Below the pieces are notes generated by a model. It saw nothing but the letters and a program-made list of their open reading frames with translations. It was not told the origin of the DNA and made no database searches. From Cellvibrionaceae bacterium (lineage in GTDB: Bacteria; Pseudomonadota; Gammaproteobacteria; Pseudomonadales; Cellvibrionaceae), in contig JAOXRT010000233.1 of assembly GCA_025800365.1 (NCBI GenBank), positions 1 to 32,762 of the forward strand: a stretch of DNA of 32,762 nt. Direction: 5' to 3'. Below, piece after piece: positions 23,357-32,300 of the stretch (positions within the stretch are counted from its first letter, which is position 1; each line of letters starts with the position of its first letter). Both the position numbers and the translations under genes were made by a program.

Positions 23357-25534
23357 ATGGAGCAGGCAACAAGCCAAACGGAAATACAAGAAATAGTGGA
23401 AGGCCCCGCGGAAAGTGCCAGCTTTTGCGACCCCTTATTAGAATCCTTGTTAATCATCGCTAGAATCGAGCACTTGCCGATTTCAGAAACCTCGCTCACC
23501 GCCGGGTTGCCGTTAATTAATGAGTGTCTAACTCCACGTTTATTTATTAGATCTGCAGAGCGCGCTGGTCTTTCGGCGAAGGTACTAGAGCGGCCTTTAG
23601 AGCAAATAAGCGCATTGGTACTGCCGACGGTCTTATTGCTACAGGACAATGATGCCTGCGTGCTGACCAAAATTGATGTGGAAGCAGGTAAAGCTGAAAT
23701 TATTGACCCTCATAGTAATGGCAAGATTGTTGTCGAGCTGGCTGATTTAAAAGAGCGCTATAGCGGGTACTCTATTTTTTGTAAGCCTCTGCATCGTTAT
23801 GATGAGCGTACCCAGGAAATTAAAGTTCGCCAAAAAGGCCATTGGTTCTGGGGTGTGCTAAGCCGATCCTGGCGCATCTATCGCGATGTTCTTTTAGCCT
23901 CCTTATTTATCAACCTGTTCGCCATTGCCAACCCGCTATTCGTTATGAATGTCTACGATCGTGTGGTACCTAACGAAGCGGTGGAAACCCTATGGGTATT
24001 AGCAATTGGTGTGGCAACGGTTTACTTTTTCGATCTCGTCTTAAAGCTCTTGCGGGGCTACTTTATCGAGGTTGCCGGTAAGAAGTCTGATGTTTTACTG
24101 TCTGCAATGATCTTTGAGCGAGTGTTAGGTGCTCGATTAGAAGATAAGCCTATGTCAGTGGGCTCATTCGCTAGCCAGTTAAAAGACTTTGAAAGTGTAC
24201 GAAGTTTTATTACCTCGTCTACAGTCACAGCCTTTGTGGACCTGCCATTTACCTTATTATTTTTGCTAGTGATTTTTTATGTTGGCGGTCCGTTGGTTTT
24301 GGTTCCACTGGCATGTATCCCTATTGTGATTGGCTACGCCTTGTTTATTTTAAAGCCGCTGCGTCAATCGGTAGAAGAAACCATGCAGTCCTCGGCGCAG
24401 AAAAACTCTACCTTAGTTGAAGCTCTTGCGAGTTTAGAAACTGTAAAGGGATTAGGCGCTGAAGGGCGTGTGCAGCGTTCTTGGGAGAAGTCGGTTGGTC
24501 ACCTTGCCTTCTGGGGACAAAAGTCTCGCTTGCTTTCAAACTCAGCAGTGACGGTAGCAGGAACAGTGGTTCAGCTTAGCTCTGTTGCGGTTATTGTGAG
24601 TGGTGTTTATCTGATCGCCCAGAAAGATCTCACCATGGGTGCTTTGATTGCTTGTGTAATGCTAACCAGTCGAGCCTTGGCGCCTTTGTCTCAGCTATCC
24701 AGTCTGCTGGTAAACTTTGAGCAAACAATGACAGCCTTGGAGTCTCTGGAAAAGATCGTTGATAAAGCTCAGGAGCGAGATGAAGAGAAAACCTTTATTA
24801 AGCGTCCTAGCTTTGCAGGTGAAGTTCGTTTTAATAAGGTGTCCTTCGCTTATCCCGGTGAAGAGCATCCAAGTATTGAGAGTGTTTCGTTTAACATTAA
24901 GCCTCGTGAGCGGGTCGCCATCATTGGTCGTATGGGCTCCGGAAAATCTACAGTGCAAAAGTTGATGATGGGGCTCTTTCAGCCTACGGGCGGCTCCGTA
25001 CTGATTGACGGTATTGATATTAAGCAGCTCGACCCTGCTGATCTGCGCCATGGTGTAGGTTATGTGCCACAGGATGTTTCTCTATTCTTCGGCTCGGTAA
25101 AAGACAATATTGCTTACGGCACGCCACACGCAACTGACCAACAAATTGTTCGGGCGGCAGAATTCTCCGGTGTTACCGGTTTTGTGAATAAACATCCAAT
25201 GGGCTTCCAGCGTCCGGTAGGTGAGCGAGGGGCATTTTTATCAGGCGGACAGCGACAAAGTATCGGTGTCGCTCGAGCCTTAATTAAGGATCCAAGTATC
25301 TATCTGCTTGATGAACCATCAACAGGTATGGATAACAGCACCGAAGCCAAGCTCAAACAAAATCTAATGCGTGTTACACAAGGTAAGACGCTTATTCTGG
25401 TGACTCACAAAACATCACTATTGGATTTGGTGGATAGAATTATCGTTTTGGAAAATGGCAAGTTGATTGCTGATGGCTCGAAAGAGTCCGTACTGGATGC
25501 ATTGAAGAAGGGGCAAATTCGTGTCGAGCAATAA
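23357..25534 (+). CDS. lapB: Type I secretion ABC transporter, LapB-like
   Basis: Inner-membrane ATPase/permease of 725 residues that powers adhesin export. Residues about 22-145 are a C39-like domain. Where peptidases have the catalytic Cys this protein has Pro26 (CDPLLESLLIIA), so it is a non-cleaving substrate-binding domain. Transmembrane helices lie between about 176 and 450. The ATPase domain has Walker A GRMGSGKST (524-532), Q loop YVPQDV, signature LSGGQ (628-632), Walker B IYLLDEP (648-654) and His684. AAGGGG precedes the ATG. The LapC-like adaptor gene overlaps its end by 14 bp. The neighbouring LapE-like channel and TAAG-containing adhesin point to LapB rather than HlyB/RaxB. Confidence 0.93.
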   Translation: MEQATSQTEIQEIVEGPAESASFCDPLLESLLIIARIEHLPISETSLTAGLPLINECLTPRLFIRSAERAGLSAKVLERPLEQISALVLPTVLLLQDNDACVLTKIDVEAGKAEIIDPHSNGKIVVELADLKERYSGYSIFCKPLHRYDERTQEIKVRQKGHWFWGVLSRSWRIYRDVLLASLFINLFAIANPLFVMNVYDRVVPNEAVETLWVLAIGVATVYFFDLVLKLLRGYFIEVAGKKSDVLLSAMIFERVLGARLEDKPMSVGSFASQLKDFESVRSFITSSTVTAFVDLPFTLLFLLVIFYVGGPLVLVPLACIPIVIGYALFILKPLRQSVEETMQSSAQKNSTLVEALASLETVKGLGAEGRVQRSWEKSVGHLAFWGQKSRLLSNSAVTVAGTVVQLSSVAVIVSGVYLIAQKDLTMGALIACVMLTSRALAPLSQLSSLLVNFEQTMTALESLEKIVDKAQERDEEKTFIKRPSFAGEVRFNKVSFAYPGEEHPSIESVSFNIKPRERVAIIGRMGSGKSTVQKLMMGLFQPTGGSVLIDGIDIKQLDPADLRHGVGYVPQDVSLFFGSVKDNIAYGTPHATDQQIVRAAEFSGVTGFVNKHPMGFQRPVGERGAFLSGGQRQSIGVARALIKDPSIYLLDEPSTGMDNSTEAKLKQNLMRVTQGKTLILVTHKTSLLDLVDRIIVLENGKLIADGSKESVLDALKKGQIRVEQ

Positions 25535-27233
25535 TCAATTGGATGAACAAAAGCCCGCTCAAGCGAAAGGTGACGCGGACAATAAATCAGCTCCTGCGGT
25601 CAGTGTTAGTGCCAGCTCGGTAAAGGTAAAGGTGCCCGCATCTGCATCGCAAAATCAGCCCTCTGAAGCTCTTGAGAAGTCGCCGGAAACGAAGACAGAC
25701 GATTCGAAAGTTACAGAGCAGCAGGCAAAAGCTGCAGAACAGCTTGACCAAAACCTAGAGCCAAATGATGGCGATATGCCAACCGATAACGCCGCCGTTG
25801 ATGCGAGTGAGCAAGTTGCAGTACAGCCACAAGAAGACGCTCCAGATGGGCAAGCTCCTTTACCTGCAGCTATGCCACAAAGCAGTGATAAAAAGCGTAA
25901 ATGGTTTGAAGGTGATAAAGAGTTAATCCAGGAAGATTTGGATTATATGTCTTCAGCGGCAGCGGCCGTTCTACAGCAATCTCCTCGTGGTGGCCAGCAG
26001 TTACTATGGGCTATTTGTACTTTTGTGATTGTGGCTATTGTTTGGGCCTCTCTCGCCTACGTGGATGAGTTTACGCGCGGTGAGGGTAAAGTTATCCCGT
26101 CTTCGCAAGTGAAAATTGTGCAGCACCAAGAGGGTGGTATTGTCGCTGAGCTTTATGTTCGTGAAGGTCAGGCTGTTAAAGCGCAGGAGCCCTTATTGCG
26201 ATTGGATGATACTCAGTTTTCATCTTCTCTACGTGAAGCTGATGTCACACTGGATCAGCTAAAGGCGAAGGCCGCGCGTCTAAGTTATGAAGCTGATGGT
26301 AAGGCTTTACCGGAGCAGCCTATGAATGGTGTGAGTGAGCTAGTGTGGTCTCAGGCAAGAGCACTTTATCTATCACGCCAGGAAGAGCAAAAATCTAAAG
26401 ATCAGGTTTTGGTACAGCAGGTCGCTCAACGTCGACAGGAACTCAGTGAACTAAAAGCTCGCCGTGACCAGCATCAGCGCAGCTATCGTCTTTTGGATAA
26501 AGAACTTCAAATGAGTAAGCCTCTAGTCGGCTCCGGTGCCATGTCAGAAGTAGAGCTGCTAAGGCTTGAGCGCCAGGTAAACGATTTGTATGGCGAACTA
26601 AAAGGTGCAGAACTTGCTATTCCGCGAGCCGAATCCAGCCTGCAAGAGGCGAGAGATAAATTGCAGGGAGCTAAGTTGGCGTTTCGCAATGAGTCTCGCA
26701 AAGAGCTAGCTGATGTTCGCCTTGAGTTGCAGCGCCTGTCTGAGAGCAGTGGCGCCCTGGAAGATAGAGTAGATCGTACCGTAGTGGTGTCTCCAGTTGC
26801 AGGTACTATCAAGCAGGTCATGGTGAATACGATTGGTGGTGTTGTACAACCCGGTATGGATTTGATTCAAATTGTTCCTACCGAAGATAGCTTGCTGGTT
26901 GAAGCTAAAATCCGCCCAACAGACATTGCGTTTTTACACCCTGGGCAAGAAGCGATTGTTAAGTTCACGGCCTATGACTTCTCTATTCATGGTGGTCTCA
27001 AAGGTAAAGTTACCCATATCAGCCCTGATACCATTGTTGATGAAGAGGGAGAGAGCTTTTACACCGTAAAAGTGGAAACCGAGAAGGCCTTCTTGGGTAG
27101 TGAAGATACGCCCTTGCCGATTATTCCCGGTATGACTGTGAGCGTTGATATCCTTACGGGTGAGAAGACAGTTCTCGACTACATCCTTAAGCCAATCTTG
27201 AAAACTAAGCAGCTTGCATTAAGAGAGCGCTAA
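25521..27233 (+). CDS. lapC: HlyD-family membrane fusion protein, LapC-like, with long N-terminal extension
   Basis: Periplasmic adaptor of 570 residues linking the ABC transporter to the outer-membrane channel. Starts at GTG with AAGGGG upstream, overlapping lapB by 14 bp. Residues 1-145 are a low-complexity, Ala/Pro/Gln/Asp/Lys-rich segment, predicted disordered and cytoplasmic. One membrane helix lies at about 160-180 (LLWAICTFVIVAIVWASLAY). The barrel-sandwich half GGIVAELYVREGQAVKAQEPLL, a long coiled coil (about 280-420) and the second half TVVVSPVAGTIKQVMVNTIG follow, then a beta barrel and a C-terminal GMTVSVDILTGEKTVLDYIL, typical of HlyD. Typical HlyD/LapC proteins are about 100-150 residues shorter, the excess being the N-terminal segment. 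Confidence 0.92.
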   Translation: MSSNNQLDEQKPAQAKGDADNKSAPAVSVSASSVKVKVPASASQNQPSEALEKSPETKTDDSKVTEQQAKAAEQLDQNLEPNDGDMPTDNAAVDASEQVAVQPQEDAPDGQAPLPAAMPQSSDKKRKWFEGDKELIQEDLDYMSSAAAAVLQQSPRGGQQLLWAICTFVIVAIVWASLAYVDEFTRGEGKVIPSSQVKIVQHQEGGIVAELYVREGQAVKAQEPLLRLDDTQFSSSLREADVTLDQLKAKAARLSYEADGKALPEQPMNGVSELVWSQARALYLSRQEEQKSKDQVLVQQVAQRRQELSELKARRDQHQRSYRLLDKELQMSKPLVGSGAMSEVELLRLERQVNDLYGELKGAELAIPRAESSLQEARDKLQGAKLAFRNESRKELADVRLELQRLSESSGALEDRVDRTVVVSPVAGTIKQVMVNTIGGVVQPGMDLIQIVPTEDSLLVEAKIRPTDIAFLHPGQEAIVKFTAYDFSIHGGLKGKVTHISPDTIVDEEGESFYTVKVETEKAFLGSEDTPLPIIPGMTVSVDILTGEKTVLDYILKPILKTKQLALRER

Positions 27234-27256
27234 ATCAGCGCTCCCTTACTTTTCTT
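27225..27256 (+). terminator. Terminator overlapping the lapC stop codon
   Basis: GAGCGCT (27225-27231) and AGCGCTC (27237-27243) form a perfect 7-bp stem with the TAA stop in the loop side, followed by CCTTACTTTTCTTCT. It ends the lapBC transcript, so lapE needs its own promoter. Confidence 0.65.
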
Positions 27257-27654
27257 CTAGGCAGGCACCTCTTGTTTGCCACTTTCTTTTGTTTAAATTT
27301 TAAACGACTTTTTCTGTACCTTGTACTTTTTCGGAATAACAAAAATTTGTTTTAATCTCGCTGGGTTATTAGTGGCGAGAGATATATACCGTTGAAAAAC
27401 ATCCATTCCCTGCAGTATTAGCTGTACCTTTCCTGAAGTTAAAATTTTGGTGTGACACAGTTGGTCAGAAACTAGCAATAAATATAGAAATATTGATATG
27501 GATGTACTACTTTGTCGCCTAAATCATTATATTTTTGCTTTGGCCTCGATTCGGCTTGTCGCTGTAATGAGAGGTAATGTAGTTTTAGCTGACAAATATT
27601 AACTATGCCTTCCGTCATTAGGATGAGTATTGGGACTAATTGATGGGGTTTTTT
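27257..27654. other. 398-bp AT-rich intergenic region upstream of lapE
   Basis: Includes the symmetrical sequence GTTTAAATTTTAAAC (27291-27305, arms of 6 around 3 nt) and otherwise no recognised gene. It probably contains the lapE promoter; a 61-codon minus-strand frame at 27293-27478 has no support. Confidence 0.5.
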
Positions 27655-27762
27655 ATGATGAACTTAACACTTATAATCCCTGAGTTTGTGAAAAACCTCA
27701 CAATTCCTACTAAAAAGGCATTAGTTGATCGAGGCAAGGGGGCCACGAGTAAAGGGTTATGA
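27655..27762 (+). CDS. Possible 35-residue leader ORF coupled to lapE
   Basis: ATG at 27655 follows GGGG by six nucleotides. The frame (MMNLTLIIPEFVKNLTIP, then KKALVDRGKGATSKGL) ends at a TGA that overlaps the lapE ATG as ATGA, the classical arrangement for translational coupling. The peptide is not recognised; it has one hydrophobic start and a basic tail, but no clear signal peptide. It could be a regulatory leader whose translation opens the lapE start, a small protein, or chance. Confidence 0.4.
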   Translation: MMNLTLIIPEFVKNLTIPTKKALVDRGKGATSKGL

Positions 27763-29039
27763 AAACTACAATAATTGGGTTAATTACGGGTTTTCTGGGG
27801 GCTACAGCGGTACAGGCTGAAGAGTTTAATCAGGCGCTGCAAAAGGCCCTGAATGGACACCCAGAGGTGAATGCGGCAAAGAATCAGCTCTTATCACGGG
27901 AGCAAGAGATAAAAAGGGCTAAAGCGGGCTACCTGCCTACGGTTGACGTGGCGCTAGGTATTGGCCGTGAAAACACCAAATCTCCCACCACAGGGCAAGA
28001 CGAAGTTAATTTAACTCGTGAAGAGGCTTCTATATCTGCTCGACAGTTAATTTTTGATGGCTTCGCAACTCGCTCTGAGGTTCAGCGCCAGGAAGCGAGG
28101 ACAAATAGCGCAAGCCATTCTTTAACCACGTCCCAAGAGCTCATTGCCTTACGCGCTAGCGAAGTCTACTTAGCGTTGATGACACAAGTTGATTTAATGA
28201 AGTTGGCGGAGGCCTCGCTACAAGAGCATAAAAGCATTTATGACCAAATGGTTTTACGCAACCGTTCTGGCGTAGGTAGCCGTGCTGACCTAGATCAGAT
28301 AGCGGCACGTCTTGCTTTGGCAAATAGCAATGTTGTGGTTGCCGATGCGAACCTAAAAGACGCTGTCACCAATTACTATCGAGTAATGGGGGCGATGCCG
28401 GACATGAACGCCCTGGCAATGCCCACAAATCAAGAAAGCTTGCCAGCTACTTTGGATGACGCGACGACTATTGCTTTAGAGAATCACCCAACGCTTAAAA
28501 CGGCAAACGCGGATATCGATGCGACGATAGCTCAGCACGCTGCGGCAAAAAGCCCGTTTTACCCAGATGTACGCTTGGAAGCTGATCAAAACTGGAATGA
28601 GGATATCGGTGGCGTTGTTGGTGAAGATGAGCGCGGCGTTATCGCCATCAGGGCACGCTATAACCTTTACCGTGGCGGCGCTGATAAAGCCCGCCGCAAG
28701 CAGACTAGCTACTTGATGGAAGAGGCTAAAGACGTGCGCAACAACACTCGCCGCCAAGTAGTAGAGGGCCTGCGTCTATCCTGGACTGCTTTTGAGTCAG
28801 TCAGTACCCAACTGCAATTTTTGCAGCAGCATGTGAATTCAGCAGAAGCTACAAAGCAAGCCTATATTGAGCAGTTCAATATAGGACGACGCACATTGCT
28901 AGATCTATTGAATACAGAGAATGAAGTAGTGGATGCGAAGCGTAACCTGATTCGCGCGGAATCCAACAAAAAGTTGGCCGAGCTTAGAGTGTACAACTCT
29001 ATGGGAATGTTACTGCCGAAATTAGGTGTAAGCCTATAG
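27759..29039 (+). CDS. lapE: TolC-family outer-membrane channel, LapE-like
   Basis: Outer-membrane exit duct of the type I system, 426 residues. The signal peptide MKTTIIGLITGFLGATAVQA is cut before EEF. Two OEP repeats follow: about 22-210 (LQKALNGHPEVNAAKNQLLSRE, ISARQLIFDGFATRSEVQRQ) and about 230-420 (ATTIALENHPTLKTANADID, IRARYNLYRGGADKARRKQT). YIEQFNIGRRTLLDLLNTEN near the end is the classic TolC motif. The ATG lies in an ATGA overlap with a tiny upstream ORF, and a terminator lies between it and lapC. It is followed by its own terminator. Confidence 0.93.
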   Translation: MKTTIIGLITGFLGATAVQAEEFNQALQKALNGHPEVNAAKNQLLSREQEIKRAKAGYLPTVDVALGIGRENTKSPTTGQDEVNLTREEASISARQLIFDGFATRSEVQRQEARTNSASHSLTTSQELIALRASEVYLALMTQVDLMKLAEASLQEHKSIYDQMVLRNRSGVGSRADLDQIAARLALANSNVVVADANLKDAVTNYYRVMGAMPDMNALAMPTNQESLPATLDDATTIALENHPTLKTANADIDATIAQHAAAKSPFYPDVRLEADQNWNEDIGGVVGEDERGVIAIRARYNLYRGGADKARRKQTSYLMEEAKDVRNNTRRQVVEGLRLSWTAFESVSTQLQFLQQHVNSAEATKQAYIEQFNIGRRTLLDLLNTENEVVDAKRNLIRAESNKKLAELRVYNSMGMLLPKLGVSL

Positions 29040-29080
29040 CACGGGTCTAGTGAACATTTGGTGTCGCTAAGAAGTTTTTT

Positions 29081-29116
29081 GCCCGGAAAGATCTTTCTTT
29101 ACCGGGCATAGTCTTT
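29081..29116 (+). terminator. Terminator after lapE
   Basis: GCCCGGAAAG (29081-29090) pairs with CTTTACCGGGC (29097-29107) with a one-base bulge. A TTTTTT run precedes it and TCTTTT follows. It separates lapE from the adhesin gene. Confidence 0.75.
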
Positions 29117-29395
29117 TGAGTTGTGGCTAAAAGGGAGTGGGTTCTACCCATTTATCTGCAACGGCTGTTGAGGCTGTAGTTTACTGATCAACGGTATTTA
29201 GATTTTTGAAGAGCTGCCGATTGGCTTACTTGGATAAATAGCTTTACCAATGACAGAAAATTTAGGGCTGGATGAGTTTCAGTCCGATTTAAGGGTGTAT
29301 TAGTGCGGCTGGCTACTGCCGCTGCATTAAAAATTGAAATGGAAGGGGCGGGACGCCCGTTTCGATACTTTGACCATATTTGAGCGGAAAAGATT
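29117..29395. other. Intergenic region upstream of the adhesin gene
   Basis: Probably contains the adhesin promoter. A small hairpin is possible at 29336-29363 (GGGCG/CGCCC with flanking GAAA/TTTC), 30-60 bp ahead of the ATG. No ORF is supported. Confidence 0.45.
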
Positions 29396-32300
29396 ATGGC
29401 GGATAACGTTGTTATAAATGACAATTCAAATACTAATCAAGCTAATGCTGACCTGGCCAACTCTGAGCAGGCCACGGCCGATAGAGGAACGGTTGTTGCC
29501 ATTAAAGGTGTCGTGTTGGATGCGGGTGCTGCGGTTGAAATGGGGCAAAAGATTGGCCTTGGTGACCAGCTAGCGACCCAAGCAGGGGCGGCAATTGTGG
29601 TCAAGTTTCCTGGTGGAGGCTTATTAGTATTGGGCCATAATCAGAGCGTGGATATCGACCAGCGCTTACTGGATCTTATCCGCAAAAATGAAGTTAAGGA
29701 CTCTGTTGAAGAAGGCATCGACTTCGATCGATTGCAACAAGGCTTAGAAGAAGGTTTAAGCCTGGAAGAGTTGCTACCGGCTACCGCCGCTGGTGCAGCT
29801 CCAACAGGTGGTGGTACTAATGGCAGCTCAGCAGGTTCAGGTGTCCGCTTCATTATGACCGGTGATGAAACCATTCCGCTAGCAGGTTTCGAAACCACTC
29901 CGCCTAGTATCGCTTTTCCAGATCCTGATTCACAAGTAGACCCTATCGACTCAGCACCAGAAGCTGTTGATGATCTTGATGAGGTCACAAGCATCGGTGT
30001 TGCAACTGGTAATGTCGTCACGGGAATTGATGCAGCTGGTGGTGATGAGAATACTTTAGATGGTAATGCCGATGATTCCGGAATCAATGGTTTTGGTGAT
30101 GCCATTGTTATTGGTGTTGCGGTTGGTGATACCGAAGTAGAACTTACCGATAATTCAGGTGTAGGTGTAGAGTTAGTCTCTGATAAGGGTACTCTGACAC
30201 TTAATGCTGACGGTAGTTACAACTATGTTCCAAACCGTGACGCCAGTGGAACAGATGTATTTACCTACACCATCATCGATTCAGATGACGACACTTCATT
30301 TGCTACGCTCACTATTAATATTGATGGCATCCCATTGTTGGAAGTGACCGATCCGGGCGAAAACCCAGATGGCACTTTGGTCAATACAGTTGATGAAGCT
30401 GGTTTGCCAAACGGTACAGATGCTGGCAGCGGTGTAGAAGTTACCAGTGGTGTAATAAATTATTTGCCAGGTGATGGTCCGGCGACGGTGACTATTGCCG
30501 GAGTTGAAGTCATTGATAGTAATGGCCAAGTACAAGGTACAACCATTCAAGGCACTTACGGCACTTTGGTGATCACTTCGGTAAGTGCTACGCAAATTAC
30601 CTATACTTATACGCTGACTGATGCGGCCGATCACAGTGCTGGTCCGGTAAATGATGTTTTCCCAATTCAAATTGTTGATTCCGACGGTAATGCGGCTGAC
30701 GATATTAATGGCAACTTACTTATTAATATCATTGACGACACCCCAATTGCTGAAGATCAAGAAGATGCTATCGATAGCTCATTGGTAGCGACTGGTAATG
30801 TAATTACCGGTATCGATATTCCTGGCGGTGACGCCAATACCAGCGACGGTGAAGCGGACATTGCCGGTGCTGACGGTTTTAGTGCGCCAACAGTTGTCGG
30901 CGTTGTAGCTGGTGAGACAACTGAAACTTCTGATACTGGCGTTGGCATACAAGTTAGCTCAGACAAGGGCACCATCGTCATCAATACCGACGGTAGTTAT
31001 ACCTACACGGCCAATCCGGGTGTATTTGGTGAAGATGTTTTTACCTACACCATGACCGACAGTGATGGCAGCACCGATGTCGCAATCATTCGCATCAATG
31101 TTGATGCTGCGAACATTCTTGAAGATGCTGATGAATCTAATAGTGTTTTGTCAGGCCAAAGTGTCAGTGGGAATGTTTTAGCAAACACGATTAACCCTGA
31201 TGGTCCCGATCCTGAGGAAGTACTAACTTTTATTGTTAATGGAGATGAATTTCAAGCAGGCGAAACAGCCAATATCACTGGGGTCGGCTCTATTGTAATT
31301 AACTCAGATGGTAGTTATACATTTGATGCGAGCCCATCTTTTTCGGGCTCCGCTCCTCCAGTTACATATACCTTGACCGACGGCCCGAATACGGATGACT
31401 CAGTATTAAATATTACAGTTATCGACCCTAATGCTCCTCCAGTTGCAAATAATGATGTCTCTGGGGGTAACACTACCAACCAGCCGGTTGTAGTGGATGT
31501 GCTGGCTAATGATAGTGACGTTGATGGCACACTCATACCAAGCACAGTTCAAATCATTGGTACACCAGCCCCTGGGACTGATTTAACTGTAGCAGGTGAG
31601 GGTATTTGGTCGGTCAATAGCATTACAGGTGAGATCACCTTTACGCCCGAATCAGGCTTTACTGCTGATCCTTCACCGATTAGCTATGTGGTAAGTGATA
31701 ATGATGGGGAGAGCTCAAACACTGCCACTGTCACTATTTCTTATACAGCCCAACCTCCAATAGCTGTCATAGATAGTAGTACTGGAAATCCAACGAATCA
31801 GCCAGTAACTGTCGATGTTTTAGCAAATGATAGTGACCCTGATGGCACACTTGATCCGGCTACAGTGCAAATAGTGGGAACTTCCACAGCAGGCGACCCT
31901 TTGATTGTTCCAGGTGAGGGTACGTGGACAGTAAATACCTCGACAGGAGAGATCACCTTTACACCAGAGTCAGGGTTTACAGCTGATCCAACACCCATCA
32001 ATTACACCGTGCAGGATAACGATGGCAATGTTTCAAATACTGCGACAGTTACCATTGATTATGGTGTGCAGCCACCCGTAGCAAACAACGATACGAGTAA
32101 CGGTAACCCAACAAATCAGCCAGTTACTGTTGATGTTTTGGGTAACGACTCCGATCCAGATGGAAGCCTTGATCCTACGACGGTACAAATAGCCGGCACA
32201 GGTAGCCCAGGTGACCCACTGGTAGTTCCTGGTGAAGGAACGTGGTCAGTTAACCCAACAACAGGTGCAATAACTTTTACACCGGAATCTGGTTTTACTT

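Noticed and set aside
27293-27478. 61-codon minus-strand frame between lapC and lapE
   Set aside because: No ribosome site or recognised domain, and it lies opposite a region that probably holds the lapE promoter.
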